Notes under the pieces: generated by a model
Databases searched by the model: none
Told to the model about the DNA's origin: nothing
The model's input: only the letters and a program-made list of their open reading frames with translations
Made by a program: the position numbers and the translations under genes
Shown here: positions 7,414 to 16,172 of the stretch, piece after piece
How the letters are laid out: each line of letters begins with the position of its first letter
Position numbering within the stretch: the stretch's first letter is position 1
NCBI RefSeq assembly: GCF_001613145.1
Contig: NZ_BDBU01000028.1
Coordinates: 62,001 to 126,000, forward strand
Direction: 5' to 3'
DNA length: 64,000 nucleotides
From: Nocardia jejuensis NBRC 103114
Lineage (GTDB): Bacteria; Actinomycetota; Actinomycetes; Mycobacteriales; Mycobacteriaceae

Positions 7414-8880
7414 TCAGTGCACGCCCTCCATGTGGCGGCTCACCCACGGCGCGATACCCCACACCAGCACACCGACCACGATCGCGACCAGACCGGTGAT
7501 CCCGAAGTAGGCGAGCTCGTGCGACGGGTCGTAGAACTTGGACAGCACGCCGGACATCGAGGTGCCGATGCCGACGGAGAAGAAGTACAGCGCCATCATC
7601 TGAGCCCGGAAGGCATTGGGCGCCAGCTTGGTCGTGACCGACAGCCCGATCGGCGACAGCAGCAATTCGGAGATCGCGAAGCCGCACAGCACCGCGAAGA
7701 CGAACAGGATCGGCACGGTCTTGCCCTCGGTGCCGGAGAACAGCGCGAACAGCAGGAACGCCGCACCCATGCCGACCACCCCGAGCGCGAATTTGCGCGG
7801 CGTGCTGGGTGCGCGATTGCCCAGCCGCGTCCACAAGATCGCGAACAGCGGCGAGAGCGCGATGATCCACACCGGCTCCATCGAGCCGATCCAGTTGGAC
7901 GGCGCGGTCCAGCCGAAGATCGTCCAGTTGATCCGCTCGTCGGAGTAGACCGCCAGCACCGTGAAGATCTGCTGGAACAGCGACCAGAACACCGCGTTCG
8001 CGATGAACAGCGGAATGAACGCGCGCACCCGCGTGCGTTCGACGGGCGTCACCTTGGCATTGGTCAGCATGATCACGAAGTAGGCGATCGAGGCCACCAC
8101 GATGACGCCGGTGGTGACGTCCGGCAGGTTCGACAGCGTCAGCAGCCCGGTCGCCCACGCGATCGCGACGAGCACGATCAGCGCGGCGACCGCGCCCACC
8201 ACCTTCGAAATCTCGCTGTGCGGCAAGGGATTCGGCACTTCTCGGCCGTGTGTCCCGAGATTGCGTCGGAACACCACGTACTGCGTCAGACCCAGCGCCA
8301 TACCGATCGCGGCCGCACCGAAACCGTAGTGGAAACCCACGTGCGACTGCAGCAGGCCGGTGATCAGCGGGCCCGCGAACGCACCCAGGTTGATGCCCAG
8401 ATAGAAGAGCGTGAAGCCGCCGTCGGCGCGCGCGTCGTCCTTGTCGTAGAGCGTGCCCAGCAGGGAGGAGGCGTTGGCCTTCAACGCACCCGAGCCGAGC
8501 GCCACCAGCACCAGACCCGCGCCGACACCGGCCAGCCCGGGCAGCACCGCCAGTGCGATATGACCGGCCATGACGACCACGCCGCCGTAGAAGACGGTCC
8601 TCTCCATGCCCAGCACTCGATCGGCAATCCAGCCGCCGAGCACGGTGGACAGGTAGACCAGGCCGCCGTACGCGCCGACGATGCCGGTCGCGGTCGACTT
8701 GGGCAGGTCCAGGCCGCCGTCGGTGGCCGAGTAGTACAGGTAGTAGCCGAGGATCGTGACCATGCCGTAGAACGAGAATCGTTCCCACAGCTCGACGCCG
8801 AACAGATTCGCGAGGCCGATCGGATGACCGAACAGTGTGCGCTCGGCATCCGGCGTCGCGGGGTGTGCTACTCCTGACAT
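7414..8880 (-). CDS. POT/PTR family proton-dependent oligopeptide transporter
   Basis: The 488-residue membrane protein has about 12–14 hydrophobic segments. The N-terminal 'LWERFSFYGMVTILGYYLY' contains the ExxERFxYY signature that POT carriers use for proton coupling. 'FTLFYLGINLGAFAGPLITG' near residue 155 is the second PTR2 signature. Members such as DtpT import di- and tripeptides with protons across the inner membrane. It is transcribed alone, with no peptidase beside it. Confidence 0.92.
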   Translation of the reverse strand: MSGVAHPATPDAERTLFGHPIGLANLFGVELWERFSFYGMVTILGYYLYYSATDGGLDLPKSTATGIVGAYGGLVYLSTVLGGWIADRVLGMERTVFYGGVVVMAGHIALAVLPGLAGVGAGLVLVALGSGALKANASSLLGTLYDKDDARADGGFTLFYLGINLGAFAGPLITGLLQSHVGFHYGFGAAAIGMALGLTQYVVFRRNLGTHGREVPNPLPHSEISKVVGAVAALIVLVAIAWATGLLTLSNLPDVTTGVIVVASIAYFVIMLTNAKVTPVERTRVRAFIPLFIANAVFWSLFQQIFTVLAVYSDERINWTIFGWTAPSNWIGSMEPVWIIALSPLFAILWTRLGNRAPSTPRKFALGVVGMGAAFLLFALFSGTEGKTVPILFVFAVLCGFAISELLLSPIGLSVTTKLAPNAFRAQMMALYFFSVGIGTSMSGVLSKFYDPSHELAYFGITGLVAIVVGVLVWGIAPWVSRHMEGVH

Positions 8881-9015
8881 AGGTCAGACCATCCCATATG
8901 GGGCAATCTGACAGCAACCACATCCGTGGACACCGGTCACAAAATTTTCAGGAACACACCGGTGGCAGCGCGCTCGGCCGGAGCAGCGGTGTTCGCCCGA
9001 GCGCGAGCCGGACGA

Positions 9016-9975
9016 TCAGGCGATGGACAACGCGATTCCGTCGAGGATGTCGTGCTCGCTCACGATCAACTCGGTGATCCCGGCGCGGCGCGCCAGCTCG
9101 TCCGAGAGCACCTCGGCGATCACCGCGCCACCGCCGATCACGTCCACCCGACCCGGATGCATGGGCCCCAGCGCGGCCCGCTGATCGTGATCCATCCCGA
9201 TCAGCCGATCGGACACCTTGCGCACCTCCGAGAGCGGGAGCCGCGTCAAATGCACCTTCTCCGAATCGTATTCGGGCAGATCCAGCGCGATCGCGGCCAG
9301 CGTGGTCATGGTTCCCGCCACGCCGACCCAGGTGCGAGCCCGCTCCACCGGCACCACACCGAACGCCTGCGCGAGCCGCTCGGAGGCGAAGAAGCGCGCG
9401 GCGGCAACCTCTTCCGGGGTGGGCGGATTGCTCAGCAGGCAACGCTCGGTGATCCGCACGCAGCCGATATCGGCCGAGTACGCCGACTGCACGCCGTCGC
9501 TGTCGCCGAGCACCACCTCGGTGGAACCGCCACCGAGGTCCACGACCACGAAAGGTCCTTCGGCACTGGACAATTCGCCGACAGCACCGGCGAACGACAG
9601 CCGCGCCTCCTCGTCGCCGGTGATGACCTCGGCCTGCGCGCCGGGCACCGCACGACCCAGTTCGGCGGCGGTCATGGTGAAGAAATCCTCGCGATTGCTC
9701 GCGTCGCGGGTGGCGGAGGTGGCGACCATGCGCACCCGGGTCACCTTTGCCTCGATCATCAGGTCCACGTAGTCGTGCAGCGCGACGCGGGTGCGCTCGA
9801 TGGCGTCGGGGTTCAGCGCGCCGGTGGCGTCCACGCCCTGGCCGAGCCGGACGATGCGCATCTCGCGATGCACATCGGTGAGCCGCGCCGATCCCGCGTC
9901 GTCCGGTGCGACATCGGCGATCAGTAGTCGGATGGAGTTGGTGCCGCAATCGACTGCGGCGATCCGCTCACTCAT
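9016..9975 (-). CDS. ppx: Ppx/GppA family phosphatase
   Basis: The 319-residue ASKHA-fold enzyme starts 'AAVDCGTNSIRLLIAD' (phosphate-1 loop) and has 'VVDLGGGSTEVVLG' (phosphate-2 loop) near residue 145 and 'GVAGTMTTLAAI' later. This is the length of the short mycobacterial Ppx1/Ppx2 proteins, which act on short polyphosphate or (p)ppGpp; the exact activity is not decided by sequence. It is last in the conserved order lpqU–eno–ftsB–DUF501–ppx (Rv1022–Rv1026 in M. tuberculosis), 109 bases after the DUF501 gene. Confidence 0.93.
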   Translation of the reverse strand: MSERIAAVDCGTNSIRLLIADVAPDDAGSARLTDVHREMRIVRLGQGVDATGALNPDAIERTRVALHDYVDLMIEAKVTRVRMVATSATRDASNREDFFTMTAAELGRAVPGAQAEVITGDEEARLSFAGAVGELSSAEGPFVVVDLGGGSTEVVLGDSDGVQSAYSADIGCVRITERCLLSNPPTPEEVAAARFFASERLAQAFGVVPVERARTWVGVAGTMTTLAAIALDLPEYDSEKVHLTRLPLSEVRKVSDRLIGMDHDQRAALGPMHPGRVDVIGGGAVIAEVLSDELARRAGITELIVSEHDILDGIALSIA

Positions 9976-10084
9976 GCTGCGCTCTCTTTCGCATGTTCCT
10001 CAGGCCCCGCGCCGGTGACGCGGGCTGCCGAGGACTGATCCGATCATGCCCTGGTTCTCCGGCTTCGGCCGATGTCCCGCGTGA

Positions 10085-10621
10085 TTACTGCGAGTCCTCA
10101 TCGCGACGGCTCTTCGGCCAGTCCGCGGGAATCGCGGTGCCGCGCAGCCCGTTGTCGGCCGCGGCCGCCACCGCCTCGTCACCGAGGGGGTTCACACCCG
10201 GCCCCTTGGCCAGCGCATGCGCGATCAGCACGTGCAGGCACTTGACCCGGTCCGGCATGCCGCCGCCCGCGAAATCGGTGCCCAGATCCTCGATGGCGTT
10301 GCGCTCGGCCAGATAGCCCTCGTACGCCGCCCGATACCCGGCCGCCAATTCGGTGTCGTGGGTGAGGCGTTCGGTCATCTCACGCATCATGCCGGTGGTC
10401 TCCAACCGGCTCGCCTCGGCCGTGAGCCGGGGGTCGGTCAGATAGAACAGGGTCGGGAAGGGGGTGCCGTCGGGCAGTTTCGGCGCGGTCTTGACCACCG
10501 CGGGCAGGCCGTCCGGGGTGCGGTAGGCGATCGCGAGCACGCCGCGCGGTTCCCGGCCCAGTTGTTTCCCGACTATCTCGAGATCCTGCTCGGTGGGCGG
10601 GTTCTCGGGGGCGGTGGTCAC
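10085..10621 (-). CDS. DUF501 domain-containing protein
   Basis: The 178-residue protein is the Rv1025-type DUF501 family. 'GREPRGVLAIAYRTPDGLPAVVKTAP', 'PTLFYLTDPRL' and the C-terminal 'GMPDRVKCLHVLIAHALAKGPGVNPLGDEAV' are its usual blocks. The start is GTG at 10621, overlapping the upstream ftsB stop by four bases (GTGA), which implies translational coupling. The function is unestablished; constant linkage to ftsB and ppx suggests an envelope or phosphate-related role. Confidence 0.9.
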   Translation of the reverse strand: MTTAPENPPTEQDLEIVGKQLGREPRGVLAIAYRTPDGLPAVVKTAPKLPDGTPFPTLFYLTDPRLTAEASRLETTGMMREMTERLTHDTELAAGYRAAYEGYLAERNAIEDLGTDFAGGGMPDRVKCLHVLIAHALAKGPGVNPLGDEAVAAAADNGLRGTAIPADWPKSRRDEDSQ

Positions 10622-11277
10622 CTGGGTTGTCCTTCCTCGGTGGCGGGCGGCGGAGCCGGCGCCGGATTGGCGGGCGGTGCGGTCGACGGCTTCGGCTGCG
10701 CCAGCGAAATGCTGCGCCACAGCTCGGTGTACCAGGCATCGGGCGCCCGGGTCTTGACCGGCATGGTGGGCACGGCGGGCTGCTCGATGCCCGGCACCTG
10801 CACGATGTACGGGGTTTCGCCGGGCAGCACCAGCCGGAGCCGATCGCGTGCCTCGGTCTTGATATAGAACGGATCCTGTTGCTGCGCACGACGATCGCGC
10901 AATTGCGAGACGTCCTGCTCCAGCTGCACCCGCTGCGCGGCCAGCTCGGAAGCCTCGGCGCGCTGGGTGAAATAGGTGCGCAGCGGAACGGCCAGCGTCA
11001 GGGCCAGACCGCACAGCACGGCGGCCAGCAACACCGCCCGGCCGGTGGACAGGCCGAGGATCTTGTGTTCGTGCCGTTCGGCTTTCGCACCGGCGCGGGC
11101 CCTGGACGGGGTGCGCCGCCGGGCCGCACGCTCCCCCGCGCCGGTGCGGGCGGTACTCGCCGCGCTCCCGGCGCCGGAGGTCGTGCGTTTACCACTCGTG
11201 CGCGGTTTGACGGACCGCGACGGGCGTCGGTCACCTCGTCCGGCCGGACTGGTACCGCGTGCCCGTCGCTCCGTCAT
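10618..11277 (-). CDS. Septum formation initiator, FtsB/DivIC family
   Basis: The 219-residue single-pass membrane protein begins with about 70 Arg/Ser/Thr-rich cytoplasmic residues. A transmembrane helix (near residues 77–97, 'GRAVLLAAVLCGLALTLAV') follows, then a short coiled coil ('ASELAAQRVQLEQDVSQLRDRRAQ') and the FtsB motif 'DPFYIKTEARDRLRLVLPGE'. A Pro/Ala-rich tail ends it. FtsB bridges FtsL and FtsQ in the divisome. Position between eno and the DUF501 gene matches Rv1024. Confidence 0.92.
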   Translation of the reverse strand: MTERRARGTSPAGRGDRRPSRSVKPRTSGKRTTSGAGSAASTARTGAGERAARRRTPSRARAGAKAERHEHKILGLSTGRAVLLAAVLCGLALTLAVPLRTYFTQRAEASELAAQRVQLEQDVSQLRDRRAQQQDPFYIKTEARDRLRLVLPGETPYIVQVPGIEQPAVPTMPVKTRAPDAWYTELWRSISLAQPKPSTAPPANPAPAPPPATEEGQPR

Positions 11278-11340
11278 CTCACACCTCGAAACTCAGCCGA
11301 TCGAGTGGGACTTGCTTACTACTGGGAGGGTACGAACCGC

Positions 11341-12627
11341 TCAGCTCTCGAACGCGAAGCGCGGGAAGGCCACATCGCCCGCGTAGCGCGCCGAGTCGCC
11401 CAGCGCGTCTTCGATGCGCAGCAGCTGGTTGTACTTGGCGACGCGCTCGGAGCGAGCCGGGGCGCCGGTCTTGATCTGACCCGAACCGACGGCCACGGCC
11501 AGATCGGCGATGGTGGTGTCCTCGGTCTCGCCGGACCGGTGGCTCATCATCGTCTTGTAGCCGTTGCGGTGGGCCAGGTCGACCGCGTCCAGGGTCTCGG
11601 TCAGGGTGCCGATCTGGTTGACCTTCACCAGCAGCGCGTTGGCCGCGCCCTTGGCGATGCCCTCTTCCAGACGCTCCGGGTTGGTGACGAACAGGTCGTC
11701 GCCGACCAGCTGCACCTTGTCGCCGATCTCGTCGGTCAGCGACACCCAGCCGTCCCAGTCGTCCTCGTCCAGCGGGTCCTCGATGGAGACCAGCGGGTAG
11801 GCGTTGAGCAGCTCGGCGTAGAAGGCGCTCATCTCGGCGGCGGTGCGCACACTGCCCTCGAACTTGTAACCCGAACCGGCGGTGTAGAACTCGGTGGCGG
11901 CCACGTCCAGGGCCAGCGCGACATCGGTGCCCAGCTTGTAGCCGGCCTTCTCGATGGCGACCGAGATCAGGTCCAGCGCGGCGTGCGTGCCCGCGACGTC
12001 CGGTGCGAAGCCACCCTCGTCACCCAGACCGGTGGACAGGCCCTGCGCCTTGAGCACCGACTTGAGCGAGTGGTAGATCTCGGTTCCCCAGCGCAGCGCC
12101 TCCTTGAAGGTGGGCGCGCCGATCGGGGCGATCATGAATTCCTGGACATCGACGCCGGTGTCGGCGTGCGCGCCACCGTTGAGGATGTTCATCATCGGGA
12201 CGGGCAACACGTGAGCGTTCGGGCCGCCCACGTAGCGGAACAGCTCCAGGCCCGAGGATTCGGCGGCGGCGCGCGCCACGGCCAGCGACACGCCCAGCAG
12301 GGCGTTCGCGCCGAGGCGGGACTTGTCCGGGGTGCCGTCCAGATCCAGCAGGGTCTGGTCGACCGCGCGCTGCTCGACGGCGTCCAGGCCGATGACGGCC
12401 GGCGCGATCTCGTCGAGGACGCCCTCTACGGCCTTGCGCACACCCTTGCCCTGGTAGCGATCGCCTCCGTCGCGAAGTTCGACAGCCTCGTGCTCACCGG
12501 TGGAAGCTCCGGACGGCACGGCCGCGCGAGTGAGGGTGCCGTCGTCGAGAGCGATCTCGACCTCGACAGTGGGATTGCCACGCGAATCCAGGATCTCGCG
12601 AGCTCCGACCTGTTCGATGATGGCCAC
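11341..12627 (-). CDS. eno: Enolase
   Basis: The 428-residue phosphopyruvate hydratase interconverts 2-phosphoglycerate and phosphoenolpyruvate in glycolysis. Visible motifs are 'DSRGNPTVEVEI' at the N-terminus, 'GAHADTGVDVQEFMI' near residue 155, the metal ligand segment 'YPLVSIEDPLDEDDWDGW' near 280, and the signature 'MMSHRSGETEDTTIADLAV' near 360. Length is standard. A GGAGTG ribosome site precedes the ATG at 12627. It sits between lpqU and ftsB as in mycobacteria. Confidence 0.98.
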   Translation of the reverse strand: MAIIEQVGAREILDSRGNPTVEVEIALDDGTLTRAAVPSGASTGEHEAVELRDGGDRYQGKGVRKAVEGVLDEIAPAVIGLDAVEQRAVDQTLLDLDGTPDKSRLGANALLGVSLAVARAAAESSGLELFRYVGGPNAHVLPVPMMNILNGGAHADTGVDVQEFMIAPIGAPTFKEALRWGTEIYHSLKSVLKAQGLSTGLGDEGGFAPDVAGTHAALDLISVAIEKAGYKLGTDVALALDVAATEFYTAGSGYKFEGSVRTAAEMSAFYAELLNAYPLVSIEDPLDEDDWDGWVSLTDEIGDKVQLVGDDLFVTNPERLEEGIAKGAANALLVKVNQIGTLTETLDAVDLAHRNGYKTMMSHRSGETEDTTIADLAVAVGSGQIKTGAPARSERVAKYNQLLRIEDALGDSARYAGDVAFPRFAFES

Positions 12628-12806
12628 GAAACGACACTCCTTCGGCTGCTGACTCGGCAGGTCGCACGGCTGACCCGTGCTGTTGCGAGCCTAACCTGCG
12701 GGACTCTCCGTGCCACATCCCCCTGTCGGCGTGCCTCTCCACCTCGCACCGCGTGTGACGCGTCACACGCGGTGCGAAAGGGAGTCACGTTGCGCGCCGG
12801 GCTCGT

Positions 12807-13565
12807 TCACACCCGGCGGCCGACGCTGTAGGCCGAGGCCCGGTAGCGGACCGTGTCCATGTAGACGCTGGACTGGTTGTAGGTGAGCAGGGCCTTCTCC
12901 CAGCCGGGGGCGCCGGTCAGGTCGCCGCCGCTGGCGCAGAGATAGCGGGCGGCCGTCAGGGCGGCGTCGTCGATATTGTCCGGATCCGCGACGCCGTCGC
13001 CGTTGGCGTCGACGCCGTAGCGCTTCCAGGTCTCGGGGATGAACTGGAACGGTCCCATGGCGCGGTCGTAGACCGTGTCGCCGTCCAGCGCCCCGCCGTC
13101 GGTGTCCTTGATGAGCATGACGCCGGGCGAGCCGTCGAGTGCGATGCCGCGAATCGGCGGGCTCACCTTTCCGTCGGCGGCCACGCTCGCGCCCTTGTGG
13201 GTCCCGTGCCGGCTCTCGATGCTGGCGATGCCGGCCAGGGTGGTCCAGGCGATGCCGCAGTCCGGACGGGAACGCGCCATGACGGCGGCGGCGTAGCCAT
13301 AGGCCTCCAGGGAGGTCTTCGGGATGCCGAGTTTGTCGTTCTCCTCGGCCCACGCGTCGAGCTGAGCGGCACTGCGGCCCGGCGAGTCGAGATCGATCGG
13401 GGGCAGTGGCGCACCCGCTCCGGGCGGGATACCATCCGGCACCGGCGTGAGTTCTGTTGTGCCGCAACCTGTCAGCAGCACGAGAGCGAGCGCCGTGCCC
13501 AACAGGCCGGCGCGGGTGAGAGTGGCACGAGCGCCAGCCATATCGAAACGCACTCCATCCATCAT
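12807..13565 (-). CDS. LpqU-like lytic transglycosylase lipoprotein
   Basis: The 252-residue protein has a lipoprotein signal ending at the lipobox LLTGC. A transglycosylase domain follows: 'LAGIASIESRHGTHKG' carries the likely catalytic Glu, and 'YDRAMGPFQFIPETWKRYGVDANGDG' is the second motif, with an Asp-rich metal-like loop. 'YNQSSVYMDTVRYRASAY' closes the domain. Such enzymes cleave peptidoglycan glycan strands in the envelope. Upstream of eno it matches Rv1022 (LpqU). The ATG at 13565 is an assumed start; the ATG at 13562 is equally possible. Confidence 0.88.
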   Translation of the reverse strand: MMDGVRFDMAGARATLTRAGLLGTALALVLLTGCGTTELTPVPDGIPPGAGAPLPPIDLDSPGRSAAQLDAWAEENDKLGIPKTSLEAYGYAAAVMARSRPDCGIAWTTLAGIASIESRHGTHKGASVAADGKVSPPIRGIALDGSPGVMLIKDTDGGALDGDTVYDRAMGPFQFIPETWKRYGVDANGDGVADPDNIDDAALTAARYLCASGGDLTGAPGWEKALLTYNQSSVYMDTVRYRASAYSVGRRV

Positions 13566-13689
13566 CCAGGTCGATCGCCCGCGACGCCCGCAACGCGAAC
13601 GACTCGCCCGAGAATCGCTCGGATCGAGGCTGTTCGGTTACCCTCCCGGCTAGCCTTTGATGCTTTGCAGCTATTTCTCCGCCGCGCCC

Positions 13690-13708
13690 TTAGGTAAGGC
13701 TTGCCAAA
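13690..13708 (+). promoter_or_regulatory. IdeR/DtxR-type iron box
   Basis: TTAGGTAAGGCTTGCCAAA matches 15 of 19 positions of the actinobacterial iron-box consensus TTAGGTTAGGCTAACCTAA and keeps the dyad (TTAGGTAAG against TTTGGCAAG on the opposite strand). It lies 78 bases upstream of the oxygenase start at 13786, a position suited to repression by Fe-loaded IdeR. This predicts that the downstream set is expressed under iron starvation. Confidence 0.75.
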
Positions 13709-13785
13709 ACTGTTCGGGCAGACTAACTTCGCCTTCGGACCGAGAAGACCCGTGTCACCTCACATGCCAGGAAGGCAACGCCTTG

Positions 13786-14865
13786 GTGAAAAGCGTTCTC
13801 TCCGAACGTAAAACGCTTCACCCCTCGGAACTCGAACGACGCGAACTGCCGGAACACGCCGCCGCGGCGGTACGCACACTCGCCGGTGAGATCGCCGTCA
13901 CAGTGGGTCCGAATCCCGCGACCGCGACCACCCTGAACGACCCGGCCCTGTTATGCCACATCGACGCGCGCTACCGCGAACTGCCCGCCGACCTGCACGA
14001 GGCCATGCGCCCGCCCGCCACCGCCGCGGGAGTCACGGTCATCGGACGGCTGCCGCTGAGCGACGCCGAACTCGGCCCCACACCCGTCGATTGGCGCGAA
14101 GCCGCCATGTGGGCCGGGGATCCGCGACAGTGCGCCGCCTCGTTCGAGCTCGACATCATGATGCTGCTGCTCGCGCGTTGTGCCGGTGAGCCTTTCGGCT
14201 GGCAGGGACAGCAGGGGGGCCGTCTGGTCAACAACATCGTGCCCACGCCGGGACACGAGCACGAGCAGTCCGGCGCGAGCAGCACCACCCTGCTGAGCCC
14301 TCATACCGAGGACGCCTTCCATCCGCAGCGCGCCAACCTGCTGATGCTCGGCTGCCTGCGCAATCCGGACGAGGTCGGCACCACCGTGTCCTCGGTGCGA
14401 CGCGTGGAACTCGCAGCGGCACAACGGGAACGACTCGGCCGGGCGCAACTGCCGATCCTGCCCGATGTCTCCTACGGCGAAGGCTTCCCGGACACGCACA
14501 CTCCCCCGATCACCACGCTCGCCGACCGCGACGGCGAACTCACACTGCGCTTCGACCCCGCGTACACGCCGCTCGACGACGCGGATCTCGAATTCCGCTC
14601 GGCGTACCGGCATTTGGCGGAAGAGCTCGAAAGGGTCTGCATCACGGCGGCTTTGACCCCGGGAGAACTGCTGCTGGTGGACAATGACGTGGTGGTGCAC
14701 GGACGGGTGCCGTTCACCCCTCGCTACGACGGCACCGATCGCTGGCTCAAGCGGGTCAATATCCGGCTGTCCCAGCGCCGCCGCGATGCCGCCGAGTCCG
14801 GCGAGGACGGGTACGGCCAGCGCGTGGTGGCGCCCTTTCGCACAACTCGAGGTAGTAGTACGTGA
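13786..14865 (+). CDS. Clavaminate synthase-like Fe(II)/2-oxoglutarate oxygenase (amino-acid hydroxylase type)
   Basis: The 359-residue protein has the size and metal motif of VioC/AsnO-type amino-acid beta-hydroxylases. His173 and Glu175 form HxE in 'SPHTEDAFHP', the distal ligand is His305 in 'VVHGRVPF', and Arg319 in 'DRWLKRV' would hold 2-oxoglutarate. These enzymes hydroxylate a free or carrier-bound amino acid (Arg, Asn and similar) at C3. I chose GTG at 13786 (TTG at 13783 is equally good) because AGGAAGG lies just upstream; a longer frame would run through the iron box. The gene is first behind that box and overlaps the next by four bases. The substrate is not known; a diaminopropionate or related amino acid is the obvious guess. 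Confidence 0.85.
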   Translation: MKSVLSERKTLHPSELERRELPEHAAAAVRTLAGEIAVTVGPNPATATTLNDPALLCHIDARYRELPADLHEAMRPPATAAGVTVIGRLPLSDAELGPTPVDWREAAMWAGDPRQCAASFELDIMMLLLARCAGEPFGWQGQQGGRLVNNIVPTPGHEHEQSGASSTTLLSPHTEDAFHPQRANLLMLGCLRNPDEVGTTVSSVRRVELAAAQRERLGRAQLPILPDVSYGEGFPDTHTPPITTLADRDGELTLRFDPAYTPLDDADLEFRSAYRHLAEELERVCITAALTPGELLLVDNDVVVHGRVPFTPRYDGTDRWLKRVNIRLSQRRRDAAESGEDGYGQRVVAPFRTTRGSST

Positions 14866-15851
14866 TGTCCAGACCCACTCCGCTGCGGGTGCTCAGCCGC
14901 AGTGATCTAGCCGATGTCCCGATCAGCCCGGCCGAGGTGGTGCGCGCCGTCGAGGACGCGTATCTCGCTCTCGCGTCCGGAGATTCGGATAATCCGCGCA
15001 AGCTCAGCGTCGCCCACCCGGACGGCTGGTCGGTGGCCTACGCCATGCTCGGCCGCGACGGCCGCCGGCGGGTGGTGGCCATGAAGACCTCGTACAAGTT
15101 CGATCCGCACCACGATCGCTCGACCAAGCGGTACTACACCACCATCACGCTCTACGACGACGCCACCGGCATGCCGATCGCCATGATGGACTGCGCGCGC
15201 GTCGGCGCACTGCGCACCCCGGCGGTGTCCGCGCTGCTGGTGCGCGAGACCGCCCGGCCGGGCTCGCGCAGCGTGCTGCTGATCGGCACCGGTGAACAGG
15301 GCCGCAACGCACTGCCACATCTGCTGGCGGCGAACCCGCAGTTGAACCGGTTGATGCTCTACGGCACCCACCCGGAGGGCCTGGAGTCGGTGAACCGGCT
15401 ACTGCTGCAACATGATCCGCAGGCGGAACTGGAGATCGTCAGCGATCCGGCCGAGGCCGCCCGCAGCGCGGACATCATCCTGGCCACCGCCGGACCAGGC
15501 ACGCGGGTGGCCGTGGAATCGAAGGATCTACTACCCGGGGCGACGGTGGTTCTGGTGGGCTACGGCCTGTCCCCCTCCACCCTCGCCGACGCCGATCGCG
15601 TGATCGCCACCAGCGCGGAGCAGATGACCCTGACCGGAACCGATATGGCCGGTCCCGACGGGCGACTACGCACCGTGGACGCCGAATTGCCCCAGATTCT
15701 CAGTCGCCGCGCCGTCGGCCGAACCTCGGACGACGAACGGATTTTCGTCTACAACAGCGGACTCGTACTGACCGATATCGCCGTCGCGCATGCCCTGGCC
15801 ACTCGCGCCATCGCCGAGGGCCGGGGAACGGAGGTTCCACTCTGGGAGTAG
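14862..15851 (+). CDS. SbnB-like ornithine cyclodeaminase/mu-crystallin family dehydrogenase
   Basis: The 329-residue NAD(P)-binding protein has the mu-crystallin layout. An N-terminal dimer/substrate region holds 'AMKTSYKFDPHHDR' and 'ARVGALRTPAVSALLV'. The Rossmann loop 'VLLIGTGEQGRNALPHL' follows near residue 140. In staphyloferrin B synthesis SbnB oxidatively splits N-(1-amino-1-carboxyethyl)-glutamate into L-2,3-diaminopropionate and 2-oxoglutarate. An SbnA-like partner is at 17713, which supports that role over ornithine cyclodeamination. The GTG start overlaps the oxygenase stop (GTGA); ATG 14865 is the alternative. The assignment rests on context plus family. Confidence 0.82.
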   Translation: MMSRPTPLRVLSRSDLADVPISPAEVVRAVEDAYLALASGDSDNPRKLSVAHPDGWSVAYAMLGRDGRRRVVAMKTSYKFDPHHDRSTKRYYTTITLYDDATGMPIAMMDCARVGALRTPAVSALLVRETARPGSRSVLLIGTGEQGRNALPHLLAANPQLNRLMLYGTHPEGLESVNRLLLQHDPQAELEIVSDPAEAARSADIILATAGPGTRVAVESKDLLPGATVVLVGYGLSPSTLADADRVIATSAEQMTLTGTDMAGPDGRLRTVDAELPQILSRRAVGRTSDDERIFVYNSGLVLTDIAVAHALATRAIAEGRGTEVPLWE

Positions 15852-15978
15852 CCACGCGGCGAATCCCGCGCGAAATACGCAGGGACAGCGATATTTCCGC
15901 CATTTCCGGCGAATGACTCCGACGCCCGGAACTGGACATTCGGACGCTTTCGGGCATCGCTGATGCGCGCTCGGACCA

Positions 15979-15997
15979 TTGGATAAGGTTGCCCTCA
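15979..15997 (+). promoter_or_regulatory. Weak second iron-box-like site
   Basis: TTGGATAAGGTTGCCCTCA matches about 12 of 19 iron-box positions, keeping the AAGG and CCT parts. It lies in the 321-base gap 15852–16172 before the decarboxylase, where a second promoter could sit. Alone it would be marginal; the good box at 13690 makes it worth recording. I see no gene in this gap, although the decarboxylase frame is open from an ATG at 16056. Confidence 0.3.
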
Positions 15998-16172
15998 TCT
16001 TCGCCCCGATTACCGGGTCCGACCGCGTGCGCACGGCATTTGCTCACGAGACTCCATGCCGGATACCGCCGCATCCGTGCCGGATCGCAGAGGGCCGAGG
16101 AAGCATCGCAGAGCGCCGAGGATGCGATTCACACCCCTGCCGCCCCGAATACCGAAGCCGCTGAATACCGAA

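Noticed and set aside
7363..8877. Long open frame on the plus strand opposite the POT transporter
   Set aside because: Low-complexity Arg/His/Gln-rich translation, an antisense shadow of a high-GC gene; the transporter frame has clear POT motifs.
12686..12704. AGCCTAACCT upstream of eno resembles half an iron box
   Set aside because: Only one half-site matches (about 12 of 19 positions, clustered on one side) and enolase is a housekeeping gene; I treat it as chance.
10627..12831. 734-codon frame antisense to ftsB and eno
   Set aside because: It covers two well-recognised genes on the other strand and has no family motifs.
13657..13785. Longer N-terminus for the Fe/2OG oxygenase
   Set aside because: It would place the iron box inside the coding region and lacks a ribosome site; AGGAAGG supports the start near 13786.
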